Below, one piece after another: positions 1-15,100 of a stretch of 64,000 bases of DNA. The stretch covers positions 16,628,496 to 16,692,495 of the forward strand of contig NC_084829.1 of the NCBI RefSeq assembly GCF_033115175.1, written 5' to 3'. Within the stretch, counting starts at the first letter, position 1; every line of letters begins with the position of its first letter. The translations under genes and the position numbers were made by a program. The stretch comes from Lepus europaeus. Lineage: Eukaryota; Chordata; Mammalia; Lagomorpha; Leporidae. The notes below the pieces were generated by a model. The model had not been told where the DNA came from, made no database searches, and was given only the letters and a program-made list of their open reading frames with translations.

Positions 1-169
1 GAACAATTGAACATCCAGCCTGGTGGTGGTTAGTTCTTGCTGGGTAAAGGTCAGATGGGATTAGAACCCTGGGGATTAGCTCTAAGTAAGGGAGAGAAAT
101 TAAAAGGAACAAGGAAGAGGTAGGAGACCAAGTACAGCAGTGTCCAGAACACAAGGTTTACCTGTGCAA

Positions 170-345
170 GATGGGGTGGTGAAGACAGTGGGCCCCAGAC
201 AGATGTGGGTTCTATCCAGCCCTGTCACATACAACCTACGTGACCCAAGGCAAGCGATTTATCTTCTTAGAGCCTTAGTATAACCACTGGTAAAATAAAG
301 ATAGTAGCTAATTCACAGGGGTTTTGGGATAAATTATATAATAAT
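170..345 (+). repeat. MIR-like SINE fragment
   Basis: This stretch has the MIR core pattern: a 'gggttctatccagccctg' segment, then 'gtgacccaaggcaagcgattt', then a run like the MIR end before 'gtaaaataaagatagta'. It is diverged and has no clear target duplications. The rest of 1-1089 shows no gene I can support; the 79-aa minus reading frame at 572-811 has no family signature. Confidence 0.6.
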
Positions 346-1089
346 TATAAAGAATACGAATTCATTGATTTTTAAGTACAATCACAAGAAGACAGTACTC
401 AAAAATGTGAAATGCTATAAGAAAGTGGATAAATCGAAGACCTGATGTACCCACTTTATTCCAAAACAAAGAAATCATTGGTGATGTCTGTGAAGACAAT
501 TTGGTAGTAGAATGAGGACAACAGCCAGTGTGACAATGAAAATGACAAAACAGAGTGAGAAAAATTTACTCTTAAAGTAAGATTCTAAATAGGAGGAGGG
601 AGATGAGGCAGAAACTAGGAAGGAGTAATACATACAATAATCTGTTTGTGACTTCAGTTACGATCTTTATGCTGATGGCTTCCTTAATTTTTAGGCCAGA
701 TACCTTCAATGCCTGACTTGCATTTCCTTCTGCCCACCTCATAATGGATATCCTACAGAAGCCTCTCAAACCCAAAATGTCCAAAACGAATCCAGAGAAT
801 TCCACCACCATCCGTTAGAGCCGGCCCTCAGAATGTAGGGATCTAGCACTCTCGATCTTGACTACTCTTGGGTGATTCTACAGACCTAAACAGCACCTCC
901 AACTGTTGACACGTGTCTTTAAATCACTGTGTATGTCTTGCTGTCATACATAAGTATTCCTGGTTGTGTACATAAGAACACTCCACAGCTGAGATTTTTT
1001 TTTTCTTTGTCAAAGACCAGCATTCTTAATGGAAGTGAAAAAGTCCAAGAAAGTAATGATTATTAGCAGGAAAATAAAAGTGCGGTATT

Positions 1090-1560
1090 GTGATTGTTAA
1101 TTTTATGTCAACTAAACTGGACCACAGGGTGCCCAGATATTTGGTCAAACATTTTTCTGGATGTTTCCATGAGAGTGTTTTTGGGTGAGATTAACATATA
1201 AGTAGTTAGACTGTGGACTGGGTAAAGCAGGCCTCATCCGACCAGCTGGTCTGACTAGAACAAAATCGCTGACCCTCACCCTAAGACTGAATTCCTCCTG
1301 TCCAGTGACACATCCGCTTTTCTCCGTGCCATCAGTCTTGAGGGGAAACATCTGCGATTCCAGGGTCCTGACCTGCAGGCCTTCAGGCTGAACCGTACGG
1401 TAAGCTTTCCTGGGTCTCAGGGCTTCAGGCTTGACTGGAAGGAAACTAGGGGGTCCCTGCGTATGAGACAGCTGCTGGCCCACTTCCCCTGAAGATCTTG
1501 GAACTTGCCAGCTGACCTCTAGTCACGTAAACCGATTCCTTATAACCAGTCCTTCTCCCT
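1090..1560 (-). mobile_element. Old LTR-like repeat (MLT2/ERVL-type, fossil)
   Basis: The text 'gcccagatatttggtcaaac' followed by 'gtttttgggtgagattaaca' and, at the far end, 'accgattccttataaccag' is the well-known ancient mammalian repeat whose other end reads 'ttctctggagaaccctgact'. I recall it as an ERVL/MLT2-type LTR on the minus strand; the exact family name is from memory. A second copy lies at 63140-63562. It is an old, heavily diverged solo fragment. The 112-aa minus reading frame inside it is not a gene. Confidence 0.5.
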
Positions 1561-1779
1561 GCACTCCGACCACTCTGGTCTCCCCATTATTCCTCAAATT
1601 CGCCCAACAAGCTTCTGCCTTAGGACCCCTTGCCTTGCTGTTACCCCCACCTGGAGGGCTCGCGCTCCAAAAAGCTACATAGCGCTTTGCGTCTCTTAGA
1701 TTTCTACACGGATATTATTACCTTCTCGGCGAGGCCTGCTTTCCTATTTACTTGACTGCACCAAACGGGTAAAAATAAG

Positions 1780-2120
1780 CAGAACCGTTAGCAGCGGACG
1801 CAGCTTCATCCCCATTAAGGGACCCCAGACGGACCCCGCCCCCACCACGCGCGGCCACTCTCTGCACCCGCGGGGACCTAGCTGCGCCCCACTGCTCTAC
1901 GTAGCAGTGCTACCGCAGCCCTGGACCCAGTCACCACTCACCCAGCCAAGGGCTGCAGGAGGAGCCAAACGTTCTCAAACACCGAGCTGGAGTCGGCCGC
2001 CTGTCTGCTCCCGCTCCCCGGCCGCTGCTTCGTCTCCGCTCTAGGAACACTGGAGGACCTCGGCTCGATGGTGTCCTGGGTCCAGGTGTAGAGGCGGGTA
2101 AAGCGGGCCACGCTTGGCTG
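1780..2120 (-). promoter_or_regulatory. CpG-rich promoter and candidate noncoding first exon
   Basis: This is a local GC- and CpG-rich island in AT-rich surroundings. On the minus strand it contains a consensus splice donor (CTGG|GTGAGTGG), with the exon ending at 1942. NKAPL lies upstream on the same strand. In human the gene beyond NKAPL in the same direction is ZSCAN26, so this is a reasonable candidate for its untranslated first exon, with the coding exons beyond position 1. No coding sequence of that gene is visible here, so the assignment is by position only. Confidence 0.4.
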
Positions 2121-2205
2121 GGAGGGGCGTTTTGTTGTTGCTTCATTTGAAAGCAGAAGTTTAATTTATTCATGTAAAGCCGGGCTGGCTCGTTGAGTGT
2201 TATCA

Positions 2206-2814
2206 CAAACAGGTGACATTTCTCTCACTTTCTTGCCTCACATAAATAAAACACATACTTCACCATTCCTTCCCAATTTAAAAAAATCATCAAACACTAC
2301 GGCAAAAATAAGCGACAGAGTATTTTAAAAATTAAAATGAACAATGAACACATGTTTGGATTGAAAGGTTTAAGATAAAACAAAATTAAGTCTGCTACTG
2401 TGGGAGAGACTAATCAGTATCACTGCAATGAATGAAGTTTTGGGGGGCAAATTTTTTCAGATTTACTTTACCAAAATAAATTCCACAGCAGAGACTAGAA
2501 ATAGCCCTTCTCTTGCCCAACACAAACTGTGTTTTTATAGTCCTTGAATAAAATAAACCCTCTAAAAATCTGAACTAAATGTTCTGCTTAATCAGTTGAC
2601 AGGGTTTTGAAATATTAAGTATCTTATGAACCAGTGTATGGTGTCATATAATTTATTTGGTATTTTAGGCACTGAAATTATAACAGAAAAGAAAAAAAGC
2701 AACCAGTTTCACTATTACCAGGAGGGTAATATTTTTCTCCTCGGGTGTCAGACACTTAAAAGTACCTTTCCTCAAGCTATAGATGAGGAGGAAATCTTGT
2801 CATCTGCAACAGTA
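2206..2814. other. AT-rich intergenic stretch
   Basis: No gene or clear repeat is seen. Only short reading frames occur, with no recognisable domain. Confidence 0.5.
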
Positions 2815-3170
2815 TGAATGGACTGGAGGTCACGATGTTAAGTGGCATATGCTAAGCACAGAACATGCTGTGACTCATATGTGGAATCTAAACGAGTTGA
2901 TCTCACCGAAGTTGAAGGTGTAATGGTGATTACCAGAGGCTGGGGAGAGTAGAGAGGAGGGAGATATGGGGAAAGGTTGGTTTAAGGAGTACGAAGTTAT
3001 TGTTAGGAATTCTGGTATTCTATTGCATGGTAAGGTGACTATAGAAGATATGGTACTACAGATAATGGTATTGTGAAGGAAAAAAACTAGATGGACTTTG
3101 AATATTTTCATGGTAAAGAAATGTTAAATATTTGAAGAGATAACATTACACAGTGTATACATGTATTAAA
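2815..3170 (+). mobile_element. L1 3' UTR fragment
   Basis: The sequence resembles the L1 3' region, for example 'atgtggaatctaaacgagtt' followed by 'gtgattaccagaggctgggg' and 'agtagagaggaggg'. It is old and interrupted on its right by a CSINE. Confidence 0.65.
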
Positions 3171-3175
3171 ACATC

Positions 3176-3482
3176 GCCAGTGCCGCGGCTCAATAGGCTA
3201 ATCCTCCGCCTTGCAGCGCTGGCACACCGGGTTCTAGTCCCGGTCAGGGCACCGGATTCTGTCCCGGTTGCCCCTCTTCCAGTCCAGCTCTCTGCTGTGG
3301 CCCCGGAGTGCAGTGGAGGATGGCCCAAGTCCTTGGGCCCTGCACCCGCATGGGAGACCAGAAGCACCTGGCTCCCGGCTTCGGATCTGCACGGTCTGGG
3401 TGCGCCTGCTGCAGTGCAGCGGCCATTGGAGGGTGAACCAACTGTCCACTCTGCCTGTCAAAAAAAACAAAAACAAAAAAAA
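3176..3482 (+). repeat. CSINE (lagomorph C-repeat SINE)
   Basis: It has the full layout of the family: tRNA-like head with 'ccgcggctcaataggctaat', a 'ccggttgcccctcttccag' body, 'tggcccaagtccttgggccc', and an A-rich tail. Relatives occur throughout the window and mark the genome as lagomorph. Overlapping reading frames on both strands are SINE-derived, not genes. Confidence 0.9.
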
Positions 3483-3699
3483 TCAATATATCGTACTCCA
3501 TAAGTAAAATTTATGCCTCTGAAAAATTTTAATAGCAATTAAAACTTAAATATTTACTTTTGTTAGGCTAACAAACCCAGTCAATATATTTTACCAATTA
3601 GAAATTAAACTCATATCTGACTTTATCTTTTTATTGCCAAGGAAGACTTTTTTTCCAAAAAGTATATAAGAGAAAAACACATGGTAAATTTAAAAGTGG

Positions 3700-3960
3700 A
3701 GTAGGGTGGGTGTTTGCCTAGCAGTTGAGACACTGGGTAGGGCAACTGTGTCCCATGTTGGAGTGCCTGGGTTTGACTTTGAGTCCAGCTCTCTGTTAAT
3801 GCAGATCTTGGGAGGCAGGTGTAACTTTGGTTTTGACACTTTTGGCTCAACATCCCTCCCTTCCTGCCCTCCCCCTGCCCCCCCCCCCCCCCCCGCCAAC
3901 CAGTAGATGGGAGTGCTTGCACTTTCTCTTTCTCCCCTCACCAAATTAGTAAAAATTTTA
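3700..3960 (+). repeat. Diverged CSINE with C17 run
   Basis: An older CSINE-like copy ('cagttgagacactgggtagg', 'gagtccagctctctgttaat'). Its pyrimidine tract has become an uninterrupted run of 17 C at 3878-3894. Confidence 0.65.
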
Positions 3961-4009
3961 AAGAAGTTAAAATAATCCTAATTCATTTACCACTATGGCT
4001 AGTTTTTAG

Positions 4010-4240
4010 TATTTTCTTTGAAACAGAGATCTCCTGTCTACTGTTTCACTCTACAGATGCCCATGATGGCGAGGGCTACACTAGGCAGAAGCTGGAAGCC
4101 AGGAACCGAATCCAGGTCTCTTACATGGGCAGAAGAGACCCAGGTTCTTGAGCCATCACCTGCTGCTTTCCAGTTTGCTGCCTTAGCAGGAAGTTGGAAT
4201 TGGGAATGGAGCCTGAACTCGAATCCCCTGAGACAAAAGT
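4010..4240 (-). repeat. Diverged CSINE, inverted
   Basis: Reverse-strand match to the SINE body: 'gaagccaggaaccgaatcca', 'ggtctcttacatgggcagaa' and 'ctttccagtttgctgcctta'. The overlapping 171-aa plus-strand frame (4018-4533) is explained by it. Confidence 0.7.
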
Positions 4241-5284
4241 GGTCTGAAATCAACTCTCAAAAATCTCTTTTAAGCCAGACTTGCTGCCCAGATCCCTCTA
4301 TAACAGCAACACTGAACAGCAGGTTAAGTGTAACTACAGCAAAAGAACTGTCACAAGTTTTTGCTGTATTACACAGCATTTTACTTTACACTAAATTGTG
4401 TATTTTAATTTTTTTTTGGGGGGGGGGAGAAATACACTCTTCTTATTTTGGTTTACTTAGAAGTCACAATTTCTCAGATACATCTTTTTCCCAAAAAGGT
4501 AACTTTTTGGCTAGTGTCATGGAATCTTTTTAGTCTTTATAGAGCAGTATGATGCTTTTCTCCCAGAAAAGTTAAGTCCAAAGGCAAATTAACTGTAGGA
4601 AATATTTGCAAGATATGTGATAAAAAGCTTACACATATTGATGGAAGATATCTTTAAAATGTACTTAAGTGAAGAAATCAAGGTATCAATCCATGTATAT
4701 AGTATGGTATGGTTTGTTTCTGAAAATGGAAATATGCATGTGTAACACCATGGTTCTCATCAGTGTTCCCCAGTCCCCTTTAGGGGAAAACCTCAAGCTG
4801 ATGTGTTCCAGTGGGGTGGTGGCGGCTTTCCACATCACATTGTCTGGTCAGATTCTAGAATCCCATCCCCTCACCCTCCGTTCCATGGGGCATATCAGTG
4901 CAGTGTCTGTAGCCTTGAACAAGAAGTTATTCAAAAGAGATAAGTTTGGTTAGTGTTAAACTAAAATCTCCAGATCCAGGCAGATATCACTGAATGACAA
5001 AGGCGGCCTTATCACAGACCTTGAATGGAGCTCACTGTAAAGTATTTCCCAGGACTGGTGCTAGCCAGACCATCAGTGCCAATTCTGTCCATGTGGTCCC
5101 TCCTGATCTGATTTCCTCTTCTTGAGCTCTACCAATTACTACCTTTATATTTTCTCAGTTTTCTCTTTCTCTTGCTAGTCAAGGTGGCCCAAATCTACTC
5201 TTTGGAAGACTCAAGTGCCTGGATCTTCACATTTTCTTTTATATCTCTATTTAGGAATAAATCCTAAGTCCTTTTCCACTAGGA
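4241..5284. other. Intergenic stretch
   Basis: It contains a short T/G-rich tract near 4408-4428. No gene is supported; the 94-aa frame at 4669-4953 has no domain. Confidence 0.5.
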
Positions 5285-5485
5285 TTTGCTGGCACCCTGT
5301 TATCAGAGCACTTGTTCAAGTCCTGGCTGCTCTGCTTGAGACTGAGTTCCCTGCTAATGCTCCTGGCTGGACTGAGTTCTGAGTGAACCAGCAGATGGGA
5401 AGATCTCTCCTTCTCACTAGCTCAGTCCCTCTGCCTTTTGAATAGAAGTAAAATCTTGAAAGAAGAGAAAAAAAAAAAAAAAAAA
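5285..5485 (+). repeat. Old CSINE ending in A18
   Basis: CSINE landmarks are present: 'ttcaagtcctggctgctctg', 'gtgaaccagcagatgggaag', 'tgccttttgaatag' and a terminal poly-A. An inverted, older copy abuts it at about 5490-5625. Confidence 0.7.
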
Positions 5486-5489
5486 CAAC

Positions 5490-5625
5490 CTCCTAACCAT
5501 GGGTTCATTCGCCAAATGCCAACAATCCATCTGGCTGGGACTGGGCCAGACCTGGGAGCTGGGAACTCAAATCACGTAGGTTTCAGGGACCAAATTATTT
5601 GAGCTATCACCAGCTGCCTCTAAAG
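5490..5625 (-). repeat. Old CSINE fragment, inverted
   Basis: Diverged reverse-strand SINE text ('ggctgggactgggccagacc', 'gggaactcaaatcacgtagg'). It forms a tail-to-tail pair with the preceding copy. The span 5626-6244 holds the NKAPL 3' flank, with a possible minus-strand ATTAAA at 5915-5920. Confidence 0.5.
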
Positions 5626-6244
5626 GGAGACTAACCTAAGTAAAATGACCCATTGTGAAGGGAGGTGAAGAAAGGTGGAGAGAGAAACCAAAGTTCTATT
5701 AAAGCTATACAGGTAATCTATCCTCCTCCAAAACTTTCCAGTTACAAGAGCCAATAAATCTCTTTTTTACAACTCTTTCTGTTAATTGCAACTAGAATCT
5801 CTTGTTTTCTGAGCTTGTTTTGGTCTTCCCTGAAGCAAATGCTTGGCAACATGAGGCAATGAAGCCATCCAAGAGAGAGACAAATCAGAGAAAGAGGAGG
5901 AAAAAGCACTTCAGTTTAATATGTTATCCACAATATACACACTTCTAGCTACACAGAACTAGGGACAGATATAAAAAGACTCCAAAAAAGATTGGGGAAA
6001 GGAATTGGGACTGGGGTTACAGATGGACTTTTTACTAACTTTCCTCCTGTAATTTCTGAATATTTTTAAAACCATGTGCACATGCTACTTTAGGTTGAAA
6101 CCAAAAATTAAATTGCTAAAGATATCCCTAATAGCAGCTTTTTCCTGAGGGACCCACTGAATAGTGAGCAGCACTGTAAAGGCTTTAAATACTATCTTGG
6201 TCTCATAAAACTGCTTCAAGTCCTGCCGTACAAAAATCAAGTCC

Positions 6245-9317
<3,073 letters not shown>

Positions 9318-9484
9318 AGGTTCTTGTCTCTGACACAAGAAAGAGTCTGTGACCCAGATGTAGGTAGAAATCAGCTGAGAAGGCAGATTTATTTCCATGG
9401 AAACCCAAAGTACACACTCAAGAAGGACTGTGGGCATGCTCAAGAGTGAGCTGCACTCAGCAAGGCTCCATTTCTCTCTCTTTC
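9318..9484 (-). mobile_element. LTR fragment (fossil), ERV1-type 3' end
   Basis: On the minus strand the segment ends 'tctttcttgtgtcagagaca' + 'agaacc', very like the LTR end at 59222-59263 ('ttctttcttgtgaagacaag'). It has an AATAAA-type signal near 9385. It is a partial, broken copy adjoining a CSINE. Confidence 0.5.
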
Positions 9485-9750
9485 TCTTTTTAATATTTAT
9501 TTATTTATTTTGAAAGTCAGAGTTACAGAGAGAGAGGGAGAGACAGAGAGGCCGTTCTGCTGGTTCACAAAGGCCAGGGCTCAGCCAGGCTGAAGTCAGG
9601 AGCCAGGAATTTCATCCAGGTCTCCCACATTGGGTGCAAGGTGCAGAGGCCCAAGCACTTGGACCATCTTCTGCTACTTTTCCCAGGCCGTCAGCTGGGA
9701 GCTGGATCAGAAGTGAAGCAGCCAGGATTCGATTGGGTGCTTTTCTTCAA
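9485..9750 (-). repeat. CSINE, inverted
   Basis: Reverse-orientation copy: 'tatttatttattttgaaagt' tail side, GA-rich tract, then 'caggtctcccacattgggtg' and 'agctgggagctggatcagaa'. Confidence 0.8.
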
Positions 9751-9814
9751 TGAATTAATGCCCATCCTAAGCAAGCAAAACAAACAAATAAACAAAAAAA
9801 GCCATAGTATTTCA

Positions 9815-9965
9815 GTCATTTTTAAGTTTTTAATTTCAGAATAGTTTCAAATTTACAAAACAAAAATTGTTAAGTAGTACAAAGAGTTCCCATGTACTCC
9901 ACACCCAGCTTCCCCTATTAACATACTAGTATGATGTATTTTTCACAATTTGTTCTTTATTCTCC
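9815..9965 (-). mobile_element. Old L1 3' fragment
   Basis: Matches the familiar antisense L1 text 'agaatagtttcaaatttaca' and 'acaaagagttcccatgtact' + 'ccacacccagcttcccc'. Confidence 0.6.
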
Positions 9966-10354
9966 AGTTCTTAAAAGCCTTATTAAGAGCCACAGTCCTT
10001 AGGCCTTTTGGGCTTCTTTATATCATGCTGCGTGTGTATTTTCTCATGGAAAGCAAGCCTACTCTTTATTATGCGTACATAGCATAATAAAGCACACAAG
10101 CACACTCCGTACACAGCACTTACCTGGGCCCATCCTGTCAACATCTTGGAACTTGGGGAGCAAGGAAACGTGTATGATAGCTGCACAGTGTGCTTGTGTC
10201 GCACGCACGGAAGCCTGACTTAAAGGAATCTGCAGCTTTAATAGCAAATGGTTAAGGAAACCTGCTAATTGTGCCAGAGGAAATTTATCTGAGCTTCAAG
10301 ATCACCAGCTGCACAACCACTTTGAGGAATGGATTGGTTAAAAAAAAAAGAGAG

Positions 10355-10480
10355 AGAGTTGGGAAGCATGTTTAGAGTAGCAGTTGAGACCAGTGTCCCA
10401 CATCAGAGTACCTGAGCTCCATATCAGGCTCTGGCTCCTGATGCTTGCAGCCAAGATATCAGACTGTTCTAAAAGCTCTC
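10355..10480 (+). repeat. Possible diverged CSINE fragment
   Basis: Weak similarity only: 'tttagagtagcagttgagac', 'agtgtcccacatcagagtac'. It may instead be unrelated. The rest of 10481-11039 shows no gene. Confidence 0.35.
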
Positions 10481-11039
10481 TGATGACTCCAATGAATAGG
10501 AATTAAATGATAGTTTTTAAAAGCAATTACACAAATCTAGACTATGGGGCACTCTATAGGACAGGAGACTCAGATTATTAAACAAATCAATGTCGTTTAA
10601 AAAAAATTCAGAGGAGAAAGGGACTGTTACAGATTAACAAGTCTGAATAGACATGAACCAAAGGCAGCAGTCAACCTCGCACCTGCGTATGTGGATGTGT
10701 AATGAATATGAAAACTGATAATTTACTGATAATTTAACTTGCTCCTATACAAAAGTTTTAGGAGTCGCAAACTTAATTTAATCCAGGTTCGCTTATTTTG
10801 CATTATGGTAGAGGCTGTACCTCTTATGGCAGTTCATCAAGAAAAACAATATTTTGCAGTTTTCTTTTGCAACACCTTTGGGATTTCTCTTTCTTAAATT
10901 TTCTCCCTTCCTTGTCATCCTTTGTATATCCTTCTATTTTAGGATAGGCCCATCTTGTCACATGCATCACGTTACATAATAATGTTCACAACAGGATCAA
11001 ATCTCTTCTAATGCCTACGACATCACTATTTACTACTAC

Positions 11040-11180
11040 CATCTTCATGTACAGATTGAGAAAGTCAGGCATGGAAAGAATAGGTCGCTTGCCGAAATCA
11101 TCCAGTTAGAATAAGTGGCGAAGCCAGGACTACTCAAGCAAGCTGACTTGAGTGTGCATTCTGTGACGGTGCAAGGCTGT
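11040..11180 (-). repeat. MIR-like fragment, inverted
   Basis: Contains the reverse-strand MIR signature 'cttgccgaaatcatccagtt' followed by 'gtggcgaagccaggact'. Confidence 0.5.
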
Positions 11181-11687
11181 AGGGAAGAGACAGAAAGAAA
11201 GGAGGACTGGCGTCTCAGAGGCTGGGTCCTAGGGAGTTTCTCCAAGTGGAGAGCAGTGTGAGCTTAGCTGCCTGATAGGAGGTCATGGAAGGTGGACGCT
11301 TTGGGGGGAGGAAGGGATATCTCCCTACTTTTGCCAGAGAAATGGTAAAAGTAACAGAATGGCTACTTTGGCAGTTTAGTGTCTATAATGTGTTCAGGTT
11401 TAGAGGAGGTGAGAACCAGGGAAGCTGGTGGACAGCGCTTTCTTTCAGTTAGTTCGGCCTAGAAGAGGAGGAACGAAAACAGCAGATGAAAGAGGGAGAA
11501 GGGAGCAGTCATCGCCCTCTCTCGGCTCGTGGCTGGTGATGGGTTCCACTTGTTTGATGTTTGGGAGAGAAACTGAGGGTCCTCCTGCCGAAGTTCTCAG
11601 GGCTCTGTGGAAATCCTGCTTTCTGGATGAATTTTAGGGTCAGTGTATGCCCTTGGGTTAGGCAAGCTTTGCAACAGAAAGCATGCT

Positions 11688-11720
11688 TTGTGTGTGTGTG
11701 TGTGTGTGTGTTGGGGGGGG
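11688..11720 (+). repeat. (TG)n microsatellite followed by G run
   Basis: About eleven TG units followed by T and a run of nine G. The flanks from 11181 to 12187 show no exon I can support apart from a possible acceptor directly before the ZKSCAN4 start. Confidence 0.8.
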
Positions 11721-12187
11721 GTGCATAGACAAATCCTTCCAGGATTTAAAGAGCCATGCCCATTTCTTAGGATCCAGGGCCTGTCATCCTTTCTTCCCCT
11801 GACTACCCTTCCTTGGAGTGGAAGTAAGGACAGGGTCGCTAAGGGGTTAATTCAGAGGAAACCACAGAGAGCAAGTTCCTAGAGAGCCCAGGAAGTGGCC
11901 TTAGGTCCCACCAAGGCTTCCTGTGCCCCAGCCTCAACTTCTCCTCCTAGAGAACATTCTTGTTCTCCCTGAGGACTTCCTTTGAAATTATTTATTGTGG
12001 GGTTCAGGGTGAGGTGCAAAGGAGGACGCTGCCAAAGCACGCTCAGCGCTGCGCGTCAGGGGTGTCCTGGACCCTCTTATGACAGCAGGGGACCACTTGC
12101 AGCTCTCCTGGCTAGCGGCGATTTAGGACTCCTCTGAAGATACAAGCTCGCAGCTAGAGTGAGGCCCGAGTAGTCTCTGGGCTCAGG

Positions 12188-15100
12188 ATGGCTAACGATC
12201 TGAGAGAAAACGCAGGCTCGGACGCCCAGCCTGCCGTGGACCAGACAGGGCTCCTGACTGTGAAGGTGGAAAAGGAGGAAGCGTTCGCGGTGGCGGCGGA
12301 GGTGAGCGCACCTGGCAGCGCCGCTCCAGGCCCCGAACGCTCCCGCCAGCGCTTTCGAGGCTTTCGGTACCCAGAGGCCACGGGTCCCCGCGAGGCGCTG
12401 AGCCGGCTCCGGGAGCTCTGCCGACAGTGGCTGCGGCCCGACCTGCACAGCAAGGAGCAGATCCTGGAGCTGCTGGTGCTGGAGCAGTTCCTGACCATCC
12501 TGCCCGGGGACCTGCAGCGCTGGGTGCGCAGGCAGCGCCCAGAGAGCGGGGAGGAGGTCGTGGCGCTGTTGGAGTATTTGGAGAGGCAGCTGGAGGAGCC
12601 GACGCCGCAGGTAGAAAGAACAGGTTTAGTATCTGAGCGCTGCGGTCTGTGTCTTCCAGAAACCTCCAGATCCAGTGGAGGGCGTTACTCTCCCCATCTC
12701 CTTTTGTGCTGTGAACCTCTCTGGCAGTAGGTGAAGGCCCTCCCCTTTCTCAGAGGAATGTTTTTAAGTACAAAGGAAGATTCAGACGATTCCAAAAGAA
12801 CTCAATGCTGTTGGAATTCTGTGGGTAAAAGTACTACGTTTGTCATAACATGATACGTGTGCTTTTAACTTAGAGCACTAAATAATAAGACCTAGGGACA
12901 GGCCAATGCCTGGTGATTTCAAAGTGGCAGTATGTGTGAGTGACATTGACCATATGTGCCTGGCTGTAATGTGATGTGAAAACACCTGTGGTTCCTATTG
13001 GTGCCAGAGTCCCGGGCACTGCTTATGCCACACTGGTTTTCTGCTTTCATTCATAATCAAAGGAAAAATAATAGTTTTTTCCTATCAGATTCATGGACCA
13101 CTTGGAAAGGAGTCCATGGGACATTGGTTACAAACCTCAGGGAAAAGCTGAGTCCATTTGGAACCTCCGTCTTTTTTCCTATTTAATGAGGCAGTCTCAT
13201 CCCGTGTCCTTTGCGCTTTCCCTCAGAGGTCATTGGCCCAAACCTTCCAACTAGTGGCCAGGAGTCCAAGATTCTTGACTTGGAACTATTGCACCTGAGC
13301 CCTGAGACAGTGAACAGTCATGTCAAGTCTCGTAGCTTCGATCTTTGTATAGGACATGAGAGATTCTTAGCTGTACACGTGGAGAAGTATCTTGAAAAGT
13401 ATAATTTAACTATAAATGTCCTGGGAAGAAAATGAAGACATGTCATGTGCTGGACAGACTTCACATACTGTGATCTCACTGGTCCCAACAAACCTGTAGG
13501 CTAGATATTATTCTCCTTTTTTTTTCAGAGAAGATACTAGTATTCTTTGAGAATTTATCAGCAATTTCCAAACAGTTTTCATAAAAGCACAACTGTATGT
13601 GATGAGGGAGTGTAGACCAATGGTTAAGAGCATGGGCTGTGGAGTCCTCCTGCCCAAGCTGTCACCCTAGCATTGCTACTTTTTAGCTGGGTGACTTGTG
13701 CAAGCAGCCTAAACTCTACCCTAGTTTGCTCATCACAAAAATCTACATAACAGTAACTTACAGTTTTGTTGTCTGTGTTGAATGAGTTAATATTCATAAA
13801 GATTTTAGCAGTATTGCCTGGAAAATACAAAGCATTGCGGAAAGAAATCATGACAGAAGTGTTTGTTAAATAAATAAAAATAAATGAATGACTTCTAGGT
13901 CCCAGCTGGTGAGCAGGGGCAAGAACCACTCTGTTGCAAGATGGTCCTGTTGACACCAGCTCAGGGGTTACAAAGCAGCCAGTTCCAGCAGATAAAGTTC
14001 CTTCTCAAGCATGAATATCTGGAACCCCAGCCCTCACAAAACAGAGGTGAGTGTTATCTTCTGGACTGTTTGAATTCTGCAGACTTCATCCAGTTCCATT
14101 GAGGCATCCCTGAAAAGACATATCCATTAACAGTTACTTTATGTGTTCATCACTGATTGACTCTACTCAAGACTAAAAGGGAAATTTCAAACAGTAGTGG
14201 AAAACGTTTCTCCCAAACATGGACATAGTAAATAAGACTTTATTCAAATTGGTATCTGAAAAGAATTGTTTTTAACAGCACAGTGGTTTCCACTCATTTA
14301 ATATAAATTGATGGTAGTCAGTGTTGTCAGCACTAGGGATAGAGCCAACTGTAAGAATTCTTTCTCCAATGGAGCTTACATTCCAGTAGGGAGGATAACA
14401 AATAAATTTATAATAGAATTATAGGGACCTGCTTAGTGGTGCAGGGAGTTAAACCCCCACATGCAATGCCAGCATCCCATATGTGTGCTGGTTCAAGTCC
14501 TGGCTGCTCCACTTCCAATCCAGCTCCCTGCTAATGCACCTGGGAAAGCAGCAGAAGATGGTACAAGTACTTGGGCCCCTGCACCCATGTGGAATACCTG
14601 GTTGGAGTTCCAGCCTCCTGGCTTCAGCCTGGCCCAGCCCTGGCTGTTGTGGCCATTTATGTAGTGAACTAGTAGATGGATGATCTCTCTGCCTCTTTTC
14701 CCCCCAACCCCCACAACGTAACTCTGCCTCTCATATTGTTTTTAAATAGAGAATTATAGATATTAGTGAGTGCTATGAAGAAAATAAGGCAGGTTTGTAA
14801 ACCCAGCCAGAATATTCCAGAAAAATTAAGACTGCTATAAATAAAGAATCTGAAACTAGAAGAGGGTGAATATCAGTCAGCTACAATCCTTGCATGTTCC
14901 ACATCTGCAGTGAACATTTGGGCAGGTTCCTGAAATGTGCAACTTTTGGACATCAACATCCAACACAGTCTTCCTTTTCCAACCAAGATCCTGCCTAAAT
15001 CAGCTTGTTTTCACCCCTTGCAGAGTTTACTTCTGATAAAGAAATATACAGTTCCCCTCTACTTCTTTCTTGGATCTGAGCAAGTTCTATGAAAACAGAC

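Noticed and set aside
1145-1483. 112-aa minus frame
   Set aside because: It lies entirely within the old MLT2/ERVL-type repeat.
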